From Entrophospora sp. SA101 (taxonomy: Eukaryota; Glomeromycota; Glomeromycetes; Entrophosporales; Entrophosporaceae), in the NCBI GenBank assembly GCA_958430865.1, contig CAUDNR010000869.1, forward strand, positions 11,650 through 23,509: 11,860 nt of DNA. Direction: 5' to 3'. Position numbers and translations under genes: made by a program. Below the pieces are notes generated by a model. It did not search any database and was not told the origin of the DNA. It was given only the letters and a program-made list of their open reading frames with translations. Positions 7,326-11,860 of the stretch are shown piece by piece; position 1 is the first letter of the stretch; every line of letters starts with the position of its first letter.

Positions 7326-7964
7326 ATGAATATTCTACAACAAGAAAACCTAGACCAACCAATCCAACCCATTCAAAATTTTAATCAAAATTTTTTCCAG
7401 CAACAAAATAAAGACCAACAAACCCAATTAATTCAAAATTCCAATCAACATCTTTTTCAACAACAGCAAAATCAAGGCCAACGAATCCAACCAATTCAAC
7501 AAAATATCAATCAGCAAGTTCAAAATCTTGATCAACAACAACAAATTCAGCAAGTTCAACATGTCTACCAACAAATTCAAAATTATGGGCAATATAATCA
7601 AAATAGCAACAACAATGACAATATGATGGTGACTCAAGCTTTATCTCAACAACAACAGCAACAACCATTATTTTACAACTCGCTCACATCATTGCCTACA
7701 ATTTATAATGATAACCTAAATTTAAATATTGTTTCGTCCAATATTCATCACGGTATTAATAGTGTTCCTTTAGTTTTAAGAATTCCTGATCGATTGTTGA
7801 TGATTAGAAATCGTGTTATGACGATGAATCAACAATATGTTGAATTGGAACGACAATATGTTGAATTGGAACAACAATATGTTGAGTTGGGACAAGATTT
7901 CATTTGGTTAAGATGCAGAGATACAATTAATAATACAATGGATCTGAATAATCAAAACATGTAA
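7326..7964 (+). CDS. Q/N-rich prion-like protein with C-terminal heptad repeat
   Basis: An intact single-exon frame of 212 residues, unrecognised as a family. Residues 1-115 are dominated by Gln and Asn, with a degenerate tandem unit of about 20 residues starting at 10 (DQPIQPIQNFNQNFFQQQNK), 30 (DQQTQLIQNSNQHLFQQQQN) and 51 (GQRIQPIQQNINQQ). Residues 96-99 and 108-113 are short N and Q runs. Residues 116-165 are an ordinary-composition segment (SSNIHHGINSVPLVLRIPDR). Residues 169-190 hold three copies of the heptad QQYVELE (last copy QQYVELG), with Tyr/Val/Leu spacing suited to a coiled coil. No signal peptide or membrane segment is seen. Q/N-rich tails joined to a coiled coil often drive self-assembly, for example in RNA granules or transcription complexes. 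That role is an inference from composition only. Confidence 0.75.
   Translation: MNILQQENLDQPIQPIQNFNQNFFQQQNKDQQTQLIQNSNQHLFQQQQNQGQRIQPIQQNINQQVQNLDQQQQIQQVQHVYQQIQNYGQYNQNSNNNDNMMVTQALSQQQQQQPLFYNSLTSLPTIYNDNLNLNIVSSNIHHGINSVPLVLRIPDRLLMIRNRVMTMNQQYVELERQYVELEQQYVELGQDFIWLRCRDTINNTMDLNNQNM
7831..7893 (+). repeat. 21-bp minisatellite coding for the heptads
   Basis: Three near-identical copies of CAATATGTTGAATTGGAACRA lie head to tail. The first two differ at one base (CGA versus CAA), and the third has two changes (GAG and GGA). Being 21 bp long, each unit adds exactly one heptad, so copy-number change preserves both frame and coiled-coil register. Confidence 0.85.
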
Positions 7965-8083
7965 TTTATTCAAAAATTTACAAAAAATAGATATAACTCA
8001 ATTTTATAATGGCTATTTGTATAATCTTATTTTTAATGAAATTTTTGAGCTATATGTATTTTTGTACTTTGAGAATTAATAAT

Positions 8084-8089
8084 AATAAA
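8084..8089 (+). terminator. Likely poly(A) signal of the Q/N-rich gene
   Basis: AATAAA in an AT-rich context about 120 bp after the stop codon, a normal distance for a fungal 3' end. Confidence 0.4.
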
Positions 8090-8216
8090 AAAAATTGAAA
8101 TGAGAAGTTCGGTTATGTGGTTTATTTAATGTTCATTTATAAAAAATGTCGTCATAGAGAGCATAAACTCCTCCTTTTTCAAAATTAGTTTCGAAGAGAT
8201 TTTTAATAATATCTAA

Positions 8217-9086
8217 ACTAGTTTTGAAAGGCCACTTCAAAAATACAATGGTCAGCATGTTTTGTTGCTACTTGATAATTGTCCAAGCCATAAAATAGGT
8301 GGTTTGGCACTTTCACATGTCAATGTTCTTTTCCTACCTCCAAATACCACTTCAAAACTCCAACCAATGGATGCAGGAATAATTATGTCATTTAAAAGGC
8401 ATTATAGATTTCATCATGTCAAGTATGTACTTGTTTTTTGTCTTATGATTATTGTATTAATTTTTGAGTATTTACATGATTTTTTTTAAAGATGGTTGCT
8501 AGATGAAATTGAAAAATGTGAGAAAATAGAAGATTTAAAAATGAATATATTGCAGGCAATAAGATTTGTAATAAAAAGTTGGGAAGAAATCACACCTGAA
8601 ACTCTTCGTAACTGTTGGAGACACACCAACATCTTTCCAGCTAGTATTAATGCAGAATTATCAAATTTGTCTGATAATATTAGAACAACAGATGACTCAA
8701 CATTGAATGAACTTTCGGAAATACTCACCACCCTTAACCTATTTGATAAAATGCAAGTTGATGAATTTTTGAATATCCCTGAAGAAAATATTGTCTATGA
8801 GGTTCCAGAGGACAATAAAATTATTGAAGAACTTGCAGAAATATATAAAAATAATATGAATATACCTGATGATGATTTTGATGAAGATGATGATAGCAAT
8901 GAACAACCAACAATAAGCCATGAGGAAGCATTAAAAAGCCTTGAAACTGTACATGCATTTTTATTACAGCAAGAAAATGCTAGTGAACAAATAAAATTGG
9001 TTAATAAAATCGAAAGATATATCAATGTAAAAAGAGTAAATTCATCGAAACAAACTACAATGGATAGTTATTTTAATATTAATTAA
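8217..9086 (+). pseudogene. DDE_1 (pogo/jerky-like) transposase, C-terminal half, with one intron
   Basis: Exon 1 (to 8422) reads SFERPLQKYNGQHVLLLLDN, then CPSHK and VNVLFLPPNTTSKLQPMDAG. LLLLDNCPSH carries the second catalytic Asp and LQPMDAG the third, as in the DDE superfamily endonuclease domain of pogo, Tigger and jerky proteins. The 69-nt intron 8423-8491 (GTATGT to TAAAG) joins VK to WLLDEIEKCEKIEDLKMNIL with the frame restored, and the join reads as the expected continuation. Exon 2 runs to the TAA at 9084-9086. It includes IRFVIKSWEEITPETLRNCW and RHTNIFPA, typical of the family after the catalytic core, then an acidic tail (about residues 120-140 of the exon) and TTMDSYFNIN. The first catalytic Asp and the DNA-binding domain are missing, so this copy is inactive. 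A domesticated fragment is possible but has no start codon to support it. Confidence 0.88.
8423..8491 (+). other. 69-nt GT-AG intron in the pogo-like transposase
   Basis: The donor is GTATGT, the interior is T-rich, and the acceptor is TTTTTTAAAG. Removing it joins AA to A and turns HVK into WLLDEIEK in one continuous frame, while reading through runs into a stop. The length is typical of fungal introns. Confidence 0.85.
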
Positions 9087-9098
9087 ATTTTTAAATAT

Positions 9099-9104
9099 AA
9101 TAAA
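9099..9104 (+). terminator. Possible poly(A) signal of the pogo-like transposase
   Basis: AATAAA starts 13 bp after the stop codon, with a second AATAAATAT pattern just behind it. It is close to the stop but well placed within the element. Confidence 0.3.
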
Positions 9105-9164
9105 TAATAAATATATTAATATATATATTTTTTTTAAAAAAAATCATGTAACACATGCAACCAA

Positions 9165-9256
9165 TGAAATTGCTTCTCTCTATAAATGCACACCCTCCAT
9201 AAATGCACGGTGTCCCTCAGTCCCAAGGGGGGTGCACTTATGGAGGTCTGACTGTA
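9165..9256 (-). repeat. 3' terminal repeat of the pogo-like element, with nested palindrome
   Basis: The outer end, read inward on the minus strand, is TACAGTCAGACCTCCATAAG. The motif CTCCATAARTGCAC occurs inverted at 9195-9208 and 9232-9245 (13 of 14 paired, 23-nt loop), and a third half-copy CTCTATAAATGCAC is at 9177-9190. The GC-richer composition stands out from the surroundings. Repeated CATAAATGCAC boxes are probably transposase binding sites. That role is inferred from their position. Confidence 0.75.
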
Positions 9257-9399
9257 CTTAGAAAAAACAAAAGCACAATTTTTTTTACCACATAAAAACA
9301 AATGTCTTTCATTTTTTATTTTAATCATGTATTTTTTATATAACATATATAAATATAAAATTTTAATAAATAATAATTGTTTTTCAATTAAGAGTTAAG

Positions 9400-9993
9400 A
9401 TGAGTTCAAAAAAAATTGTTAAAAAATTTTGGTTTCGTGATTTATCCTCTGCTAACAGCAATTTGAAGTTATTTCAAAGATATAATGGCACTTATTTCCT
9501 ACATGATGATGGATATAATTTGAATGTTTTATCTTCTCATGGTCAATTAAATCAGGATTTAGGTTTTTTCTTGTGGTTAAAAATCAAAGATATGGAGGGT
9601 GATGTATGGGTTACCCTAATACCCAGATATTCTGTTTTGACCAAACTTGGCAAAAATTTTCTTAGGTTGTCAATTGAGAAAGGCCTAAATAAAGAATCTG
9701 ATTCTCTTTTATATACTTGGGAAGACTATGGAGATGATTGTACTTTTAAGATCAACAATATCATTAGGTCTAACACTTCAAATAATATGTTTAATTTGCA
9801 ATATAATTTTGATTTTAATGGGAAAATATCTGTTCCATATTTATTAGGATTTAACAAAATTGAAAATGTTAATTATCTTTGTGGATTAGTTCTTTCATCT
9901 TATCCAAATTTAGAAAATAATGATACAAATACCTCATCAATAAATTATGCCATTCCTCTTTCACATCATCTTCAAGTGTTATTAATCCTTTAG
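9400..9993 (+). CDS. N-terminal part of a frameshifted Mutator-like transposase gene, or a separate unknown ORF
   Basis: The open frame starts at an ATG preceded by a TATA-like run (about 9342-9360) and gives 197 residues. It is rich in aromatic residues and Asn/Leu, with readable segments WFRDLSSANSNLKLFQRYNG, GFFLWLKIKDMEGDVWVTLI and LLYTWEDYGDDCTFKINNII, and no domain I recognise. Its last residues (from about HHLQVLLIL) look out of register. The overlapping frame from 9924 gives SSSSSVINPLDETT and runs on for 262 codons, so a one-base indel near 9950 probably breaks a single longer protein. If so, this is the N-terminal region of the transposase described next. If not, it is a small protein carried beside it. 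Confidence 0.5.
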   Translation: MSSKKIVKKFWFRDLSSANSNLKLFQRYNGTYFLHDDGYNLNVLSSHGQLNQDLGFFLWLKIKDMEGDVWVTLIPRYSVLTKLGKNFLRLSIEKGLNKESDSLLYTWEDYGDDCTFKINNIIRSNTSNNMFNLQYNFDFNGKISVPYLLGFNKIENVNYLCGLVLSSYPNLENNDTNTSSINYAIPLSHHLQVLLIL

Positions 9994-10932
9994 ATGAGAC
10001 AACCATTGTTTGTGCAAAAAAAAATAACAAAAGAATAGAAAGAGCCTGTAAGCATCAAGCATTAGCTCTCGGTTCTTCCTCTGAAGAAGTCCAGTATGGA
10101 ATATATGTTCAACCAGAAGGAATAGATATGGATCCACAATCAGCTCAAGCACTTCTTATAAAATATCAATCAACTAAAAATGAAATTTATTCATTAAAAA
10201 AAAAATTTAAAAAATTAACGGAAAATTTAGAACAATTAAAGGTTGGAATTGCTGACCCTATGGAATTAGAACCTGAAGATAGAGAATTGGAAAATGAAGA
10301 AGAATTAAATGCTGCAGTTAATAAAATTATTGATGAAAATGCTTTGGGACCAACTATTTTTATATCAACAAATAATTACCTGAAATTGATACTTTTGTTC
10401 CCCTGTAAAAATTGTGGGTGCCATAAAATCAATGAGAAGAAGTGGCTGGTGAAATCATATGGACTTTATCTGAATGTTACCATTTATTGTCTTAAATGCA
10501 AATTCTCATCAGAATTATGTAATGAATCAAGTGACATGAATTATTCCAAAGCAATTTCTGCAACAGGATTGATTGCTGGATTAAATCAAGAAGAACTAAG
10601 AACTGCATTGCCTTTATGGGTGTTACATCACAACCATCAAGAGCTTCTTACTGGCAATATCAAGGTCAACTTTTTGATAAAATTGAAAAAATGGCAGATG
10701 ATGTTGTAAATCTAGCCTTAATTAAGTCCATTGAAAAGGTTAAAAATGAAGGCAAAAAATCATTGTGTTGTGGGTTTGATGTTTCTTGGACACATGTCAG
10801 GAATGCTTATCAGGCTAGTGGTGAGCTAATCTTTCATGGATTTGTGGAAGGAATGAGTCATAAGCCAGTTATTGCATACTCAATTTGTGAAAAACCTCGT
10901 ATTGCAACTAAAGATGGTGAAAAAAGTTGTTG

Positions 10933-11151
10933 TCCATGAATAAGGTTGCTTGCCAAAATTCCTCCAGAAATCAATCAGCAGGGTTTTGGCAGGTTACACA
11001 TTAATTGTTTATTAGAGTTTGGCAGAGTTTCGCATTTTGAGGTTTCGCCATTTCGGCATAGTTTCAACAGGATTTTTGATAAGATTTAATAGAGTTTTGC
11101 CATGGTTTCAGCAATTACTAAGGAGGTTTCGCCCACAACCTTATCCATGAA
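10933..11151. repeat. 8-bp target site duplication flanking the MITE
   Basis: TCCATGAA occurs exactly at 10933-10940 and 11144-11151, directly next to the element ends. With one copy and the MITE removed, the transposase reads VVVHEGNFEK across the site, which shows the empty site was coding. Confidence 0.9.
10941..11143. mobile_element. 203-bp non-autonomous hAT-like MITE inserted in the transposase gene
   Basis: The element begins TAAGGTTGCTTGCC and ends GGGCGAAACCTCC-type sequence in inverse orientation (the right end reads GGAGGTTTCGCCCACAACC then TTA). The outer 8 bp (TAAGGTTG/CAACCTTA) are perfectly inverted, and similarity continues inward imperfectly. The flanking TCCATGAA duplication is 8 bp, the size made by hAT transposases (P elements also give 8 bp). 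There is no coding capacity. The interior repeats TTTSGCM-like boxes: TTTGGCAG, TTTCGCAT, TTTCGCCA, TTTCGGCA, TTTTGCCA and TTTCGCCC. Such subterminal boxes are typical transposase binding sites. Insertion is later than the host transposase but older or younger than its frameshifts cannot be told. Confidence 0.87.
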
Positions 11152-11300
11152 GGTAATTTTGAAAAAATTCTAAACAAATGGAACATCAAATATTAATTGA
11201 TATTTTGGATAAGATTACACCTATTTTAGTAGAAAATGATGTTTTGCTTGAAGTTGCTGTAGATGGAGACCTTGATAGTAATAAAACGGGTACGTATTAC

Positions 11301-11568
11301 TTTACCGACAATCACTTTACCGACGTATTATTTTACCGACAATCATTTTACCGAAAGTTCATTTTACCGACAGTTCATTTTACCGACAGTTCATTTTACC
11401 GACAGTTCATTTTACCGACAATTACTTTACCGACAATTACTTTACCGACAGTTCATTTTACCGACAGTTCATTTTACCGACAGTTCATTTTACCAACAGT
11501 TCACTTTACCGACAGTTCACTTTACCGACAGTTCATTCTACCGACAGTTCATTTTACCGACAGTTCGG
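11301..11568 (+). repeat. Tandem array, block 1: 17 units of 15-16 bp
   Basis: Consensus TTTACCGACAGTTCAT (16 bp), with a 15-bp variant TTTACCGACAATCAC or TTTACCGACAATTAC. Unit starts at 11301, 11316, 11332, 11347, 11363 and then every 15-16 bp to 11553. Most units differ from the consensus by 0-2 bases, so the block is recently amplified or homogenised. Three 16-bp units equal 16 codons, so the units cycle through the frames and two overlapping plus-strand frames both read the same peptide period (FTDSSFYRQFILPTVH). It is best treated as a satellite, not as coding sequence. Confidence 0.92.
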
Positions 11569-11579
11569 GTCTGTTTCAT

Positions 11580-11750
11580 TTCGTCAACAATCATTTCGTT
11601 GAAAATTTACTTCGTCGAAAGTTTGTTTCGTCGAAAATTGTTTCATCGACAATCACTTCGTCGACAATCACTTCGTCGACAATCATTTCATCGAAAGTTC
11701 ATTTTGTTGAAAGTTCATTTCGTCGAAAATTATTTCATTTCTACAACAAT
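11580..11750 (+). repeat. Tandem array, block 2: about 10 diverged units of 15-16 bp
   Basis: Units such as TTCGTCGACAATCAC, TTCATCGAAAGTTCAT and TTCGTCGAAAATTAT start at 11580, 11595, 11611, 11627, 11642, 11657, 11672, 11687, 11703 and 11719. They share the scaffold of block 1 (TT...CGACA..TCAT) but carry CGT where block 1 has TACC/ACC, and they vary more between units. The blocks are separated by a short joint (GGGTCTGTTTCA, 11567-11579). The last recognisable unit fades out at about 11740. Confidence 0.85.
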
Positions 11751-11775
11751 TCATGTTAATTTGCATGTATTACAG

Positions 11776-11860
11776 TGTCACCAAGAATGAATAGGTTTAC
11801 TAACATATTAGTTTAATTAGTGGATAATTTTGGTTTAAAAAGATAATAAATGTTTATTTA
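11776..11860. other. Right edge, no feature recognised
   Basis: AT-rich sequence after the array. The three plus-strand frames hit stops within a few codons, and the transposase does not visibly resume before the window ends. Confidence 0.4.

Larger units (their letters stand above)
8217..9256 (+). mobile_element. 5'-truncated pogo/Tigger-like DNA transposon
   Basis: The element carries the C-terminal half of a DDE_1 transposase followed by a GC-richer terminal repeat that ends GTCTGACTGTA at 9256. TA at 9255-9256 fits the TA target of pogo elements. No matching left terminal repeat or N-terminal DNA-binding region (helix-turn-helix/CENP-B type) exists in the 250 bp upstream. An in-frame stop at 8214-8216 marks the point where coding similarity ends. 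The left part has therefore been lost, by deletion or replacement. Confidence 0.75.
9924..11288 (+). pseudogene. Mutator-like DDE transposase pseudogene, multiply broken
   Basis: The frame from 9924 to 10709 encodes a coiled-coil/acidic segment (ALLIKYQSTKNEIYSLKKKF onward, about 10150-10300) and then a cysteine cluster: CKNCGCH, followed after about 25 residues by CLKC, a likely zinc-binding site. It then reaches ISATGLIAGLNQEELRTALP. One missing A near 10615 shifts coding to the frame of 10616-10939: MGVTSQPSRASYWQYQGQLF, then CCGFDVSWTHVRNAYQASGE, with a probable first catalytic Asp at 10778-10780. An extra A in the A-run at about 10922 breaks it again. After the MITE, one A is missing near 11161, and coding resumes as EHQILIDILDKITPILVEND and VAVDGDLDSNKT, with a probable second Asp. 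D-x-S-W-x-x-x-R and DGDxxS match the pattern I know from Mutator-like transposases of the PF20700 type. The glutamate end is absent; coding stops at 11288 where the tandem array begins. Confidence 0.78.

Noticed and set aside
7428..7637. Leu/Ile-rich minus-strand frame resembling a membrane protein.
   Set aside because: It is the reverse of the CAA/AAT-rich Q/N gene; TTG/ATT codons make any such antisense frame look hydrophobic.
9134..9346. 70-codon minus-strand open frame.
   Set aside because: It covers the terminal repeat of the pogo-like element and adjacent spacer and has no coding character.
11301..11750. CRISPR array.
   Set aside because: Units are contiguous 15-16 bp repeats without unique spacers, in a eukaryotic context and without cas genes.
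11178..11790. Two overlapping plus-strand open frames encoding FTDSSFYRQ-type repetitive proteins.
   Set aside because: They are the 15-16 bp array read in two frames. The first begins with the transposase fragment (EHQILIDILDK) and the rest has no stops only because the repeat unit lacks them. Not real genes on present evidence.

Overview
The window is strongly AT-rich nuclear-type eukaryotic DNA. It has long gene-poor gaps, a short GT-AG intron, several decayed DNA transposons and a 15-16 bp tandem array. A prenylated Ras-type GTPase, a Q/N-rich protein, Tc1, pogo and Mutator-like transposases, and the array type that reads as an FTDSSFYRQ-like peptide repeat together suggest an arbuscular mycorrhizal fungus of the Rhizophagus type (Glomeromycotina). 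This assignment is an inference from recall of the genome style; no search was possible.

Layout. Bases 1-1980 carry minus-strand fragments of one or more heavily decayed, unrecognised coding sequences, including an acidic D/N microsatellite tract and CxxC pairs. Bases 2031-3167 are a dead Tc1/mariner element on the minus strand with imperfect inverted ends at TA dinucleotides. Bases 3361-3693 hold another small minus-strand coding remnant. Bases 4392-4937 are the only clearly intact conserved gene: a 181-residue Ras-like GTPase with good P-loop, NKCD, ETSAK and CaaX motifs but a degenerate DTAGQ catalytic motif. Bases 4938-6181 are mostly non-coding with small coding-like scraps. Bases 6182-6724 are a foldback or MITE-like element with 93-bp inverted arms. 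Bases 7326-7964 encode an intact Q/N-rich protein ending in a perfect-register heptad repeat.

From 8217 to the right edge the window is a pile of transposon debris. It starts with the 3' half of a pogo/Tigger-like (DDE_1) transposase with one 69-nt intron and its 3' terminal repeat (ending about 9256). A Mutator-like transposase gene (9400-11288) follows, broken by at least four single-base frameshifts. That gene is split by a 203-bp hAT-like MITE (10941-11143) with a perfect 8-bp target duplication, and its coding then stops at a two-block tandem array (11301-11750).

The genes do not form a pathway. The Ras-like protein would be a membrane-anchored signalling switch, and the Q/N-rich protein may be a lineage-specific assembly-prone protein. 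I found no rRNA or tRNA gene and no CRISPR array. The items most worth a second look are the Ras-like protein with a non-canonical catalytic motif, the two-subfamily array that reads as the same peptide in several frames, the nested MITE insertion, and the foldback element.
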